Source: SAR324 cluster bacterium JCVI-SC AAA005 (GTDB lineage: Bacteria > SAR324 > NAC60-12). From it: a stretch of DNA of 38,429 bases. The translations under genes and the position numbers were made by a program. Below are positions 17,558-26,577 of the stretch, piece after piece. The notes under the pieces are model-generated. The model saw only the letters and a program-made list of their open reading frames with translations. It searched no databases and had not been told where the DNA came from. Where the stretch lies: NCBI GenBank assembly GCA_000224765.2, contig AGAU01000249.1, positions 1 through 38,429 on the forward strand. The letters are read 5' to 3'. Within the stretch, counting starts at the first letter, position 1. The number at the start of each line of letters is the position of its first letter.

Positions 17558-17984
17558 ATGAACCTACTCCTACTCACTTTCATTTCCCCCGTACAGATAT
17601 TTTTCGCGGAAGAGTATCAGTCGTCTTCGTTTGAATCGATGGGCACTGCGAGCTTTCCTAGTCAAGCCCAGGATTATTACGACGGCTCCCTCGACCCACA
17701 CAGTACCTAGTCCCAACAATGCGTGGGCAAGTGGGGAATCAATGGCAGTTACTGGAATTCATGATGGAGACTTGCTAATCGTGGATCGCTTGTAGAAAAA
17801 GCCCAACAGGAAGGTTGTGATTGCCTCCCTCAGCGGGGAATTTTCCATTAAAAGTCTGTTGCAGACCCAGAATTATTTTGAGCTTCAACCAGAAAACACA
17901 GACTGCCCCAGCATCCCGGTATCTGTTGGTGATGACTCCCAAATTTGGGGTGTGGTGCGGCGGCAGGTCATTCATAAGCTGTAG
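17558..17984 (+). pseudogene. umuD: Decayed umuD (translesion polymerase V subunit, S24 peptidase)
   Basis: Reading across two frames restores a UmuD-like protein: FFAEEYQSSSFESMGTASFP and SQAQDYYDGSLD from the first frame, a stop and shift near 17710, then ASGESMAVTGIHDGDLLIVD (the serine active-site region GDSM, here GESM), a TAG at 17793-17795, KVVIASLSGEFSIKSLL (catalytic lysine region), NYFELQPENTDCPSIPV and IWGVVRRQVIHKL to the TAG at 17982. The order and spacing match UmuD of the SOS response. No umuC follows. With a frameshift and two stops in the body, it is not functional. Confidence 0.75.
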
Positions 17985-17995
17985 AGAGCGCAAGC

Positions 17996-18358
17996 ATGAA
18001 CTAGCCCGTCAATTTTCAATCAAAACTAAATTTCTTTTCCAAGCATCGGTCTCCCAAGGTCATTGCAGACATGAACGACTACCAGTTCAAGTTGGTGAAG
18101 ACTCTAGGTGAGTTCACCTGTTACCACTATTTAGACACAGACAAGACATTCATTGTCTTGGAGGGATCAATGTGCAGTGAGTCCGAGGATCGGATAGCCT
18201 ACTTGAGTAAAAGAGAAATGTTCGTGGTCCGAAGAGGTTTAGAACACAAGCCTTTCGCCAAGGAAGAACGCAAGGTGTTGTTGGTAGAACAGAGGGGTGT
18301 CGTCAACACGGGAGAAAGTAGTGGAGTGTTGACAGCGGTGAATGATGCTTGGATTTAA
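17996..18358 (+). pseudogene. Cupin-domain gene with early stop and lost metal ligands
   Basis: The frame from the ATG at 17996 reads Met-Asn-TAG and then runs open to 18358. The N-terminal piece FFSKHRSPKVIADMNDYQF and the rest (FIVLEGSM, MFVVRRGLEHKPFA, VVNTGESSG) are those of small cupin proteins related to mannose-6-phosphate isomerases. A shortened 95-residue form could start at the ATG at 18071. In the first cupin motif the expected H-x-H...E is YHY...K (segment EFTCYHYLDTDKTF), so three of the four metal ligands are gone while the later His in GLEHKP remains. A start-region stop plus lost ligands points to a dying gene, though translation from 18071 is possible. Confidence 0.6.
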
Positions 18359-18525
18359 GAGTGAGCTTCTGGTCCTTGACTTCATCAACACAATAATTCA
18401 GAACAGCCTTTCTAACTACTAGAAGAAAATCTCATTGAAGTACTGGAATCCAATTTTTGGACTGTACTATACCAGTTTCTACAGGAGAACTCAGTTCCTG
18501 ATTCTTAATTTGAGGAGACCCAACC

Positions 18526-19536
18526 ATGGAAGATGAACTCATCTATACGTTGCTAGAAGCCTTTCCTAGCTTCTCCACACTGATTGCCCTGTTAATTATC
18601 TTCTTATTGATGAAGAACATGGTAAAAATTGTGCGTCAGAGCGAAGTAATGATGATTGAAAGGCTAGGATCATTTAATAGAACAATGAAATCTGGACTCC
18701 ATTTCAAACTTCCAGTCATCGAGCAGATTCGCAAAATCAATTGGAGGGATGAAGAATTGGAGAGAATTGATATGAGGGAAAGGGTACTGGATATTCCGGC
18801 ACAGACTACGATCACCAAAGACAATGTATCCCTTGAAATTGATGCAGCAGTTTACATGCAGATTACCGATCCAGAAAAAGCTGTTTATGAAATCAACGAT
18901 TTACCTTTAGCAATCAGTCAACTTACCCAAACAACTCTTAGGTCATTGATTGGTGAGTTTGATTTGGACGAAACTCTGGCTTCCAGAGATAAAATTAACT
19001 CCAGTCTTAAGGTCGTTCTCGACGACGTAACAAACAAATGGGGGGTCTTAGTAAACCGTGTGGAGTTAGCTAATGTTTCTCCTCCCAAGGAAGTTTTGGA
19101 AGCCATGGAGAAGCAGATGCAGGCCGAACGTGAGCGGCGTGCTGCAGTTTTGTCTGCAGAGGGTGATAAGGAATCTCGAATTGCAAGATCTGAAGGTGAA
19201 AGACAAGAAATGATCAACCAAGCTGCGGGTGAAAAAGAGGCCTTGATTCAAACTGCAGAGGGGCAGAAAGAAGCTGCCATTTCAAGAGCCAATGGTACTG
19301 CACAAGCGCTGGAAATCATGTCTTCTGCAGAAAAGGAAGCCATCAAAAAAATTGCAGAGGCCCTTGGAGGAGATATCAAACTAGCCACGAACTACATGAT
19401 CTCTAAATCTTACATAGATGCTTATGAGAAATTTACGCATGGTGAGGGGGATAAGGTCTATCTCCCATACGATGCATCTAAATCGATGGCAGCGTTTGGT
19501 AATTTAGGAGATCTGTTTAATCAGACGAAAAACTGA
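18526..19536 (+). CDS. SPFH/Band 7 membrane protein (stomatin/QmcA-like)
   Basis: A 336-residue stomatin-type protein. One N-terminal membrane helix (about residues 14-30) is followed by the Band 7/SPFH domain: VRQSEVMMIERLGSFNRTM, the RVLDIPAQTTITKDN segment and the LRSLIGEFDLDETLASRD segment, all standard. A long coiled-coil helix rich in E, K and A follows (about residues 190-270: MQAERERRAAVLSAEGDKE). Such proteins form large membrane-anchored oligomers in lipid microdomains and work with NfeD proteins and FtsH-type quality control. AGGAG lies 7 nt before the ATG. It overlaps the following NfeD gene by one base, so they form a two-gene operon. Confidence 0.93.
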   Translation: MEDELIYTLLEAFPSFSTLIALLIIFLLMKNMVKIVRQSEVMMIERLGSFNRTMKSGLHFKLPVIEQIRKINWRDEELERIDMRERVLDIPAQTTITKDNVSLEIDAAVYMQITDPEKAVYEINDLPLAISQLTQTTLRSLIGEFDLDETLASRDKINSSLKVVLDDVTNKWGVLVNRVELANVSPPKEVLEAMEKQMQAERERRAAVLSAEGDKESRIARSEGERQEMINQAAGEKEALIQTAEGQKEAAISRANGTAQALEIMSSAEKEAIKKIAEALGGDIKLATNYMISKSYIDAYEKFTHGEGDKVYLPYDASKSMAAFGNLGDLFNQTKN

Positions 19537-20006
19537 TGGAACTTTGGTTGATTTTGTTTCTTGCTGGGTTGGGACTAGTCGGACTGGAATTAGTCCTGCC
19601 TATGATGTTCTGGATGCCCCTGGGCTTAGCAGCCCTTGCCACAGCCCCAGTCAGCTATTTTTTGGACCATTGGTCAGTATTGGGAATTTGGCCAATACTA
19701 AGTATGGTCTTGTTTGTCGGCATCAAGAAATCTTTCAGTGGTGAAGATCAGCAAAAATATAAATCAGGAGTGGAGGGATTGATTGGGATGGAAGGGGTGC
19801 TTGTGGAGGCGATCGATAATCAAAAGGGTACTGGCAAAGTCAAAATCAGTGCAGATGTATGGAACGTAAGATCTTGTGAAGTAGCAGTGCCTGTCGGCAA
19901 AAAAGTTAGAATCGTAGCCGTTTCTGGCAATCAAGTTGATGTGGAAGAGATTATTGATTTTCAGGACTACCTAGAAAAGAATTTTGAGCGGAAACTCAAC
20001 GAATAG
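19536..20006 (+). CDS. NfeD-family protein (YbbK-like)
   Basis: A 156-residue short-form NfeD protein without the N-terminal serine protease domain. There are two or three N-terminal membrane helices (about residues 3-68) and a soluble OB-fold domain (about 85-150) with the family pattern GLIGMEGVLVEAI and GKVKISADVWNVRS. The product partners the SPFH protein encoded just upstream; their stop and start overlap by one base (TGATG). The joint role is membrane-protein quality control or raft organisation, as known for QmcA/YbbK pairs. Confidence 0.92.
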   Translation: MELWLILFLAGLGLVGLELVLPMMFWMPLGLAALATAPVSYFLDHWSVLGIWPILSMVLFVGIKKSFSGEDQQKYKSGVEGLIGMEGVLVEAIDNQKGTGKVKISADVWNVRSCEVAVPVGKKVRIVAVSGNQVDVEEIIDFQDYLEKNFERKLNE

Positions 20007-20121
20007 TTGCATTTGGACTCAAAATCCCACAAGGAAATAATTTATCGAGCGTATGTTTCTAGGCTACCCCAAAAACTAAAGTTTGGAAAATTGAAAATGG
20101 AGGTAGATAGTTGATACTGCC

Positions 20122-20184
20122 GGTCCACCTACTAGGATCTGAAATTGGAACCTGCCGATTAGCAGCCTGAATGAGCCCTACCAA
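20122..20184 (-). repeat. tRNA 3'-half remnant (Arg-type)
   Basis: Read on the minus strand it runs from a D-loop-like TTGGTAGGGC through an anticodon-like CTGCTAATC and GGCAGGTTC to TTCAGATCCTAGTAGG and a CC-ending acceptor tail (GTGGACC). The order is that of the last two thirds of an elongator tRNA, probably derived from a tRNA-Arg, but the 5' acceptor strand is missing and the T stem is imperfect. It is a tRNA-derived fragment, not a working tRNA. Confidence 0.5.
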
Positions 20185-20401
20185 AAAAACTTCGCTAAAT
20201 ATAAACCCAGTACTTACCTACCTTCTGAGCTCTTGAGAAGTTTACTTTATCTGCCTGCAATTATCTTCAACAAACACTACACCAATACTACGCCTATCTC
20301 ACCGTCAATAAAACCTCTCCATCTTTTCTTAGCTCCACCTCTGCTAAGCAAAAACAAAAGTTTCGTGCATCAAAAAAAAAGATAAGCATTTGATTCTGCA
20401 A

Positions 20402-20442
20402 GCGCACCACCAAGACTTGAACCTGGAACCTGCTGATAAGAA
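20402..20442 (-). repeat. tRNA 3'-end fragment (possible attachment-site remnant)
   Basis: The minus strand reads TTCTTATCAGCAGGTTCCAG then GTTCAAGTCTTGGTGGTGCGC. It includes a T arm with stem CCAGG/CTTGG and loop TTCAAGT. It matches the fragment at 38321-38370 at most positions from the anticodon loop to the start of the acceptor stem. Confidence 0.55.
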
Positions 20443-21188
20443 ATAACATCAAAGCTGATTTATTTTCAGTAGTTAATAAGGATTTTGATAGGTAGTGGTG
20501 ACTATGCAATCAGTAAAGAAATCTAGCTGTAACCTTTCCTTCAAAAATACTAAGAGTCATGTTGCGTATAGCTGGATCCAGTTTTGTCTGCTCCTGTGTG
20601 ATACGTGTGTCAGCAAGTCCATCAGCAACTGCTCAAATAAGTCTACTCCTCGTGCAGATAGTCAGGAGAGTTAAATACTAAGTCAATGGCCGTCTGCTAT
20701 AACTTTTCAAGTAATCAGGAAACATTTTTACACCATTTGCTGCCATAACTTACAGGTCTACAAACCGCTCACATTGCGACTATTGCATTGAACCTGTAAC
20801 ACAAACCACTCAGTTGCTTCAGAGCGCTCCAGGACAAAAGAATAATTTATTCATCTGTTTTTCGGATACCATCTTCCACCGAAATTACTGAAATTAATTG
20901 ATTTAAAATAGATTGCTTCGGAAATAAAGAAAAAAGATGGGGATTCAGCGATCTGGCAAAGAAATCACAAAATAAATTACAGAATATAAACATAATTCAA
21001 GAACGCTCTAAAGAAATCAAAAAAAGAAATTTGTAATAAAACACAATCTAAAGATTTCTTAGAAATATAAAACACAATTAATATCAGTACTTAAACTAGA
21101 TAAAAAAAGTGGCATGATTTTAGAAGTTTGAGGTTATCAAAAATTATTGAACCATAAAATTTACTAACAGATAAGACATATACTAAAC
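20443..21188. other. AT-rich non-coding stretch
   Basis: No gene seen. A third, poorer tRNA-like fragment on the minus strand may lie at about 20768-20833 (AGAGCGCTCTGAAG to TTACAGGTTCAAT). The last 300 bases before the phosphatidylcholine synthase gene are very AT-rich and probably hold its promoter. Confidence 0.4.
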
Positions 21189-22013
21189 ATGTATAATAAT
21201 TTTATCCGAAAAAAGCTAAATTTATTCAGGCAAAATATATTCTTTTCCTGGGCTTTACATTTATTAACAAGTTTCGGAATTATTTGTAGTTTTTTTGCTT
21301 TAAAAAATACAATTGATGGTGAAATTTTTAAAGCCTTTATGTGGTTAGGATTGGGTCTGTTTATCGATAGTATAGACGGGACGATTGCGAGATTCTTAAA
21401 AGTAAATGAGAGTTTACCTCATATTGACGGCCACATGCTAGACAGCATAATCGATTATATTAATTATATCTTTGTACCCGCATTTATGCTACACTATTTC
21501 GGAATATTACCTGAAATTTTAGACATAATTATCCCAGCAATAATAATGGTGATATCTGTTATTTCCTATTCAAATAAAAACACAAAGACAGAAGAAAATT
21601 ATTACATAGGATTTCCAGCAATTTGGAACGTAGTTGTACTTTATCTAGTGATACTCAATTATAATTCTTTAATAAATACTGGAGTGCTGATTTTCTTGAT
21701 AATATTAAAAATTTTACCGCTACGTTTTGTACATCCATTTAGAACAGAAAAATTTAGAAAATTAACTTTGGTAATGAGTCTTTCTTGGTTTGTATTCACT
21801 TCTCTAATAGTAATTATTAGAGAACATAGTTATTTCTCAGGTTATTATGAATATTGTTTGTCTGTCTGGTTATTACTTAGTTTTTACTATATTTTTCTAA
21901 CTCTTTTTCTAAATTCTGGTAAATTTGCGCAGATATATAAATGTGGTATAAAACTTTATACTACAAATAAAGCATTATCTTGTAAGAGTAACTTATCAGC
22001 TGAAAAAATATAG
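21189..22013 (+). CDS. pcs: Phosphatidylcholine synthase (CDP-alcohol phosphatidyltransferase)
   Basis: A 274-residue, multi-helix inner-membrane enzyme. The CDP-alcohol phosphatidyltransferase motif is complete: Asp63-Gly64-x2-Ala67-Arg68, then Gly81-x3-Asp85-x3-Asp89 (IDGTIARFL then PHIDGHMLDSIID). Twelve residues separate AR from the glycine, the spacing of bacterial Pcs, and the downstream IGFPAIWN segment resembles the Pcs FSGFPVVWN region. It would condense CDP-diacylglycerol with choline in one step, giving phosphatidylcholine. The gene is far more AT-rich than the metabolic genes to the left and has a weak ribosome binding site. It is first of three co-directional AT-rich genes, with 38 nt before the next. 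Confidence 0.85.
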   Translation: MYNNFIRKKLNLFRQNIFFSWALHLLTSFGIICSFFALKNTIDGEIFKAFMWLGLGLFIDSIDGTIARFLKVNESLPHIDGHMLDSIIDYINYIFVPAFMLHYFGILPEILDIIIPAIIMVISVISYSNKNTKTEENYYIGFPAIWNVVVLYLVILNYNSLINTGVLIFLIILKILPLRFVHPFRTEKFRKLTLVMSLSWFVFTSLIVIIREHSYFSGYYEYCLSVWLLLSFYYIFLTLFLNSGKFAQIYKCGIKLYTTNKALSCKSNLSAEKI

Positions 22014-22051
22014 TTTAATTTGAGGTTTTTTGCATTTTTGAGGGGCAAATT

Positions 22052-22777
22052 ATGTTAGCAGATAAAGCTCGTACAGTGAAAAAGGGAAAAAAAATCATAG
22101 TGCTTTTTTCTCTTCTAATCTTTTTTCAAAATATTGCTAATACATTTGCTTTAGGAGAAGTTAGCAGCTACGAAGGCCTAAGAAGCAGTTGGAATGAAAT
22201 ATTTCCAGATGGAAATAGAAATGCAGCAGGGGCTAAATTTTTCAAATATATTTTAGAGAAAGAAAATAATTTCGAAAAATTTACAGAATCAAATAAGTTA
22301 TATTGTGCAGTTTCAGGATCATTAATTAAGCCTGGCAAAAAACCTCATAATATTTACCTAAACGACTTTGAAACTAATGAAAAAATATGTGGAGATTACT
22401 ATGCCTGTTGCTGGCCTTGTTTGTGTGATGTAATGTTGTATTCAAAAATTAATAGAACAACGATACACTTTGAAGGTAATGCAGAGACTGTTCATGCTAT
22501 TACGATTGACAATCCATGTGAGAAAAATTATTTTCCAGAAGAAATTAATAGAGAATATTTTTGTAGTGGTTCAGAAATAAATACAGATTCCGTGAAAGAA
22601 ATCAGTGGGAGGTTAGTTATTGGATATCTGCATAATGCAATAACTTGCTCTTCAGATAAAATTCTTCAAATAGATAATGATAGATTTACAGGAAAATTAT
22701 GTTCAGTTAGAAATAATATTCCGATTGATAAATTGGATTTTGGTATGGGTGATATTTTTATCAAATTAGCTAATTAA
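22052..22777 (+). CDS. Cysteine-rich secreted protein, unknown family
   Basis: A 241-residue protein. After a basic start, a hydrophobic segment (IIVLFSLLIFFQNIANTFA, about residues 15-33) looks like a signal peptide cleaved near the FA-LGE site. The mature part has ten cysteines, including a packed ACCWPCLC cluster near residue 120, so it is probably disulfide-linked or metal-binding outside the cytoplasm. The early SWNEIFPDGNRNAAGAKFF motif and the CCWPCLCD motif look like family signatures, but I cannot name the family. It lies in an AT-rich trio between phosphatidylcholine synthase and a CRTAC1-like protein; the next gene follows closely. The function is unknown. Confidence 0.7.
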   Translation: MLADKARTVKKGKKIIVLFSLLIFFQNIANTFALGEVSSYEGLRSSWNEIFPDGNRNAAGAKFFKYILEKENNFEKFTESNKLYCAVSGSLIKPGKKPHNIYLNDFETNEKICGDYYACCWPCLCDVMLYSKINRTTIHFEGNAETVHAITIDNPCEKNYFPEEINREYFCSGSEINTDSVKEISGRLVIGYLHNAITCSSDKILQIDNDRFTGKLCSVRNNIPIDKLDFGMGDIFIKLAN

Positions 22778-22822
22778 TTGAATCAAAATTTTGAAACTAC
22801 TTATTTTGTATGTGAGGCTAAC

Positions 22823-24253
22823 ATGAAAAGGAAAATAATCTTTCTGTCGACATTATATTTGATGTATGGAGCATCTAATGTAGTGGGTGATTTTTTTACC
22901 AATATAAGTGATAAAATTTCAGAAAATAAACCTAGGTTGAGCTATGGTATAGCGGTAACAGATATTAACAAAGATGGAGCTGATGAATTTATTGTCACTG
23001 GATTCGGATATCCAAATTTAGCTCTAAAATATGAATCAGGCCAGCTTATTAATGTTGTAAACGAAAGTATTTTTCAAGATTCGTCAAGATCTTCGATTGG
23101 CGTTGCTGCTTGTGATATAGATGGAGATGGGTACGAAGAAATATATGTTCTCAACACTGATACTTACAGTGGAGAAAAGAAATATACAGATCGCCTTTTA
23201 GATATTGATAACAAATTGTTTGATCTGTTTGAGCTAGCTAGAAATCAATTTTATTTAAATTTAACTGCTGGGAGATCTGTGATATGCGTTGATCGCAAGG
23301 GTAATGGAGACTTTGGCTTCTATGTAGCCAACTACGGTGGGCCAACAAGATTTTACGAAATGCGCGACAATATCGTTGTTGATGTTGCCGAAGATTTGAA
23401 TGTAAATCGTGTGACCGGAGGTAGGGCTGTCGTATCGGGTCAAATAGTATCAAATCAAGTTGACATTTTTGCTGCCAATGAACGCGGACCTAATTTCCTA
23501 TATAAAAATGATGAAGGAAGTTTCGTTGATATAGCTCTTGAATTTAATCTACAGGATGTTTTCCAGAACGGAAGGGGTACATCGCTTGCTGATGTTCTCT
23601 ACAGAGGCCGTTTAGACATTGTTACTTCCAATTGGGAAGGCTTCCACCGAATCTTTACTTTCAACAATAACTCGTTTGCTGACATCGCTACACTAGAGTT
23701 TAGAGAACCATCTAAAATTAGGACAACAATAGTAGCTGATTTTGATAATGACGGTTATGATGAAATCTTTCTTAATAATATTGGGGAACCCAATAAATTA
23801 TTTAAGATTCTAGAAGGAGGTAATCTTCAGCCGATTCAAATTACAGAAGGGCTTGAATCGACTGGTTTGGGTACTGGAGCAGCTGTTGCAGATATTGATA
23901 ACGACGGAGTTCTTGAATTACTAATTGCCCACGGTGAATCAGCCCCCGAACCCCTCAGCATGTACAAGGCGGATATTGCTGGAAAATCAAGATTTGTAAG
24001 AATTCGTCCACTCAATTTTAATAATGCTCCTGCAAGAGGTGCAACAGTTGTTCTGAATACCAACCTACGTCAGCACGCCAAGACAATAGATTCAGGATCG
24101 GGTTATCTTTGCCAAATGGAACCGGTAGCACATTTTGGACTCCGTAAAGGTGAGATAGTGGAAAACATTATTGTGAGATGGACTAATGGTGAAAATGACA
24201 CTTTCAGGCTAGGTCTCATGAACAAAACATATGTTTTCAAACAGAATCCCTAG
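22823..24253 (+). CDS. CRTAC1-like FG-GAP/VCBS repeat protein with ASPIC/UnbV domain
   Basis: A 476-residue exported protein from the ATG at 22823 (MKRKIIFLSTLYLMYG, signal peptide); the open frame extends back to a TTG at 22778, but GAGG lies 5 nt before the ATG chosen. The body is a run of FG-GAP/VCBS-like calcium-loop repeats: DINKDGADEF, DIDGDGYEEIYV, DFDNDGYDEIFL and DIDNDGVLELLI, spaced as blades of a beta-propeller. The C-terminal ASPIC/UnbV domain is clear (APARGATVVLNTNLRQ, DSGSGYLCQMEPVAHFGL and VENIIVRWTNGE). These proteins are secreted or surface-bound, and many are adhesive or of unknown role. As the last gene of the AT-rich trio it probably works with the cysteine-rich protein. 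Confidence 0.85.
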   Translation: MKRKIIFLSTLYLMYGASNVVGDFFTNISDKISENKPRLSYGIAVTDINKDGADEFIVTGFGYPNLALKYESGQLINVVNESIFQDSSRSSIGVAACDIDGDGYEEIYVLNTDTYSGEKKYTDRLLDIDNKLFDLFELARNQFYLNLTAGRSVICVDRKGNGDFGFYVANYGGPTRFYEMRDNIVVDVAEDLNVNRVTGGRAVVSGQIVSNQVDIFAANERGPNFLYKNDEGSFVDIALEFNLQDVFQNGRGTSLADVLYRGRLDIVTSNWEGFHRIFTFNNNSFADIATLEFREPSKIRTTIVADFDNDGYDEIFLNNIGEPNKLFKILEGGNLQPIQITEGLESTGLGTGAAVADIDNDGVLELLIAHGESAPEPLSMYKADIAGKSRFVRIRPLNFNNAPARGATVVLNTNLRQHAKTIDSGSGYLCQMEPVAHFGLRKGEIVENIIVRWTNGENDTFRLGLMNKTYVFKQNP

Positions 24254-24759
24254 TTTTTGCCAAAAGCTAATGAAGTAAAAATGTTGAATCATTAGACTCT
24301 TTGTCCGGGACGTTATTTGTCAATGTTTTCAAAATCCAAAAAAACTTAATTGAAGATAGTTGTTGTTGGGAAATCGAAAAGCCTCCCATAGATTCCGCTT
24401 ACTCCCAAATATCGCCTGAAAGTCTGGGCCAAGTATCTCATATTATGGTGAAGGAGAAACCTGATTGGAACGAAAAAACCAAGTAAAGTACTAGGCATAT
24501 CTGAGCGAGTCGACCTCATCAACGCGATATCCACAGACTAAATGCTCAACCAAAGGCTTAAAACCATTGTATGGAATCATAGTAGAAGTTGCTACACGAT
24601 TACTAAGAGATGAACTCTTCCCAAGTCGAACAAAGGGGAAGTCTCTCGACTTACACATACAATTGGAATCGGAGTTGAAAAAAGTGGATATCAGAGATTT
24701 CCCAGGCTGATCAGCACTGATCTGATTCCCCTGAAGAAGCTGGCACAGAATCATCCAAC
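24254..24759. other. Intergenic, possible coding remnant
   Basis: No intact gene. Short frames (for example from 24301) have no start signal. Some texture near 24490-24600 may belong to the decayed gene that follows. Confidence 0.35.
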
Positions 24760-25420
24760 CTCCTGAGCAATCGACCTCTGCCAGCAACTCCAACTGGCTC
24801 ACTTTGCGCACCTGGCGAATTCACGCCTAAGTAATGCTGGAACGCTGAATAAACAGGCTGTTGAACTCGCTGAAATCTACCTGCCATTACCACAGAACCT
24901 CTGGAACTCGCTGACAGCAGCGCCAGAATCCGTTCCTTGTTCCTTCAATACAGTCCTCGTTGATGAACGGACTTCCCTGACTTCAGTGATCTCTGAAGAA
25001 GAATGCATCGTTCACTTTGAACTGGTCCTGCAAATTGATCCACACTCCCTCGCTCCTCTTCAACGGACTAAATTCTCTAAAGCCTAATTGGAAACGGCTC
25101 TGGCTAATGTATCTGAAGAAAATAAAAAAATTATACAATTGTATGAATGCCACGGTCAACAATGACTGGGTTGAGTATCTTGAACCGAGTGAACAGGTAA
25201 AACTAGGTCGAAGGTGGCAATGGCAGGCCCCCAACGATCACCCAAGGCTGCCGCAGATCTTCTCTTCAGAAACAGCCTCCTTGATTCCAAGCAAGACTTT
25301 CTGCCGATCTGCCTTAGCCAGGAGGATAAGCCCCTGAATCCCAAGAGCACCTCTATCGCCGCTACCAGCAATGCAATGGAAATTGTTGAAAAATTGCGCA
25401 ATCCTATCCTTAGCGTCTAA
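24760..25420 (+). pseudogene. Decayed gene of unknown family
   Basis: A long frame reads QLQLAHFAHLANSRL, NKQAVELAEIYLPLPQNLW, LVDERTSLTSVISEEECIVH and FELVLQIDPHSLAPLQRTKF, then a TAA and LETALANVSEENKKIIQLYE. A second frame takes over with NDWVEYLEPSEQVKLGRRWQ, and a third ends KPLNPKSTSIAATSNAMEIV to EKLRNPILSV near 25420. The smooth helical text across three frames argues for one former gene of about 220 codons or more. I do not recognise the family. Confidence 0.45.
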
Positions 25421-26239
25421 TTAGCGCCTATTTTAATTCCCTGCTTCAGCCTGCTTTCTACTGGGTGTAGCTGGGAATTGACCGCTCTTACTTGCCGCCT
25501 ATTCCCTGCCTATACGGATCATTCGTAAATATCTTAATTCCTCGACCAGAGATGCTCATAGTTGAGCGTTAATTAAATCCCAATGGTTAAGAGTTAATCT
25601 AAGTCAATCGTAAGCATGGTGTCATCGTTTGACAACTAACCATTTAAGAAATTCATGCAACTACACAATCACTCCTATTCACTATCGCTTCATAGCGAAA
25701 TCAAAGATCAAATCACGCACGGTTTGTTGACCTGCTTGCCGATTGTTCAGCAGGAGCCGGAATACATCCGTATCATCCATCCGTTTTGTGGGGTTGTCAC
25801 TATTGAAATGATTGAAGGTGAGCCAGCCCGATTCAGTCATCCGGTAATCGGGCAACCGAGAAGAACGCTGAACGACTTTGGCTTTCCGCTTAAGGTCCAT
25901 CATGTGTCATTTCATTAGAAGCCAATGGGTGTTCTGCACAGCTTGCACTTATCAACGCTATTGTCTGACGCTCCAGCACCTTTCGATAACTTTGAATTTA
26001 GCGGCCACTTGGTCAAAGTAGTTGAACTTAAATCAAAGCAGAACATCAGAATACCGCTTAAACTTTGACAAACAGGACTAGAGGACGGGTTAAGTCGAAT
26101 CATCAAAGAATCCTTGAGCAATTGCTAGGACAACGAGAGGAGCCAGAAGTTTTTGAACTGACCAGAAAAGAGCCAATCGAGCAGGTGTCTATCAATTCAC
26201 GCTTCCTATCCCAATCTGGTGGGTTAGTATGATGAGTGG
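25421..26239. other. Gene-poor stretch with one doubtful ORF
   Basis: An 87-codon plus-strand frame at 25655-25918 (EYIRIIHPFCGVVTIEMIEG) overlaps a 73-codon minus-strand frame over the same DNA; neither has a clear ribosome binding site. One of them could be a small gene or an element-derived remnant. Confidence 0.3.
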
Positions 26240-26363
26240 CATAGGGAAGCGCCATTGGAGCAACGCTTCCCTATGAGGGGAGAACAATATGTCGCCCATA
26301 GATGATTTTGGCGACATACAGTCTGTCATCTATGCCGCGGAGTTTCGCAATGCGGCATAGATG
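26240..26363. repeat. Cluster of three perfect inverted repeats
   Basis: Three hairpins follow one another: CATAGGGAAGCG/CGCTTCCCTATG at 26240-26275 (12 bp, 12-nt loop); ATGTCGCC/GGCGACAT at 26289-26316 (loop of 12 nt, containing CATAGATGA); and CATCTATGCCGC/GCGGCATAGATG at 26327-26363 (12 bp, 13-nt loop). The loop of the second can instead pair with TCATCTATG in the left arm of the third, so two of the structures are mutually exclusive. They lie about 215 bp upstream of the terminase remnant. Possible roles are a replication or packaging site of a mobile element, or a REP-like element. Confidence 0.75.
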
Positions 26364-26577
26364 TAGGCGCTAGTCAGCTTGAGGTGTATGGAAGATGACC
26401 TTATCGCTTGGGCCCACTAATTATTCAAGCAGATGAAAAATTCTGGTTCAAATTATTTTAAAATTAATAAATAAAAACAGATGTATTTGAGAAATAAACT
26501 CTGTAAAAATAGACAAAAAGTACTACGAATGAATTCCTGCACGGGTAGCTACGACCACGAACTATAGCCGAATTTCA

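Noticed and set aside
25655..25918. 87-codon plus-strand ORF overlapping a 73-codon minus-strand ORF
   Set aside because: Neither strand has a start signal or a family that I can name, so coding cannot be supported for either.
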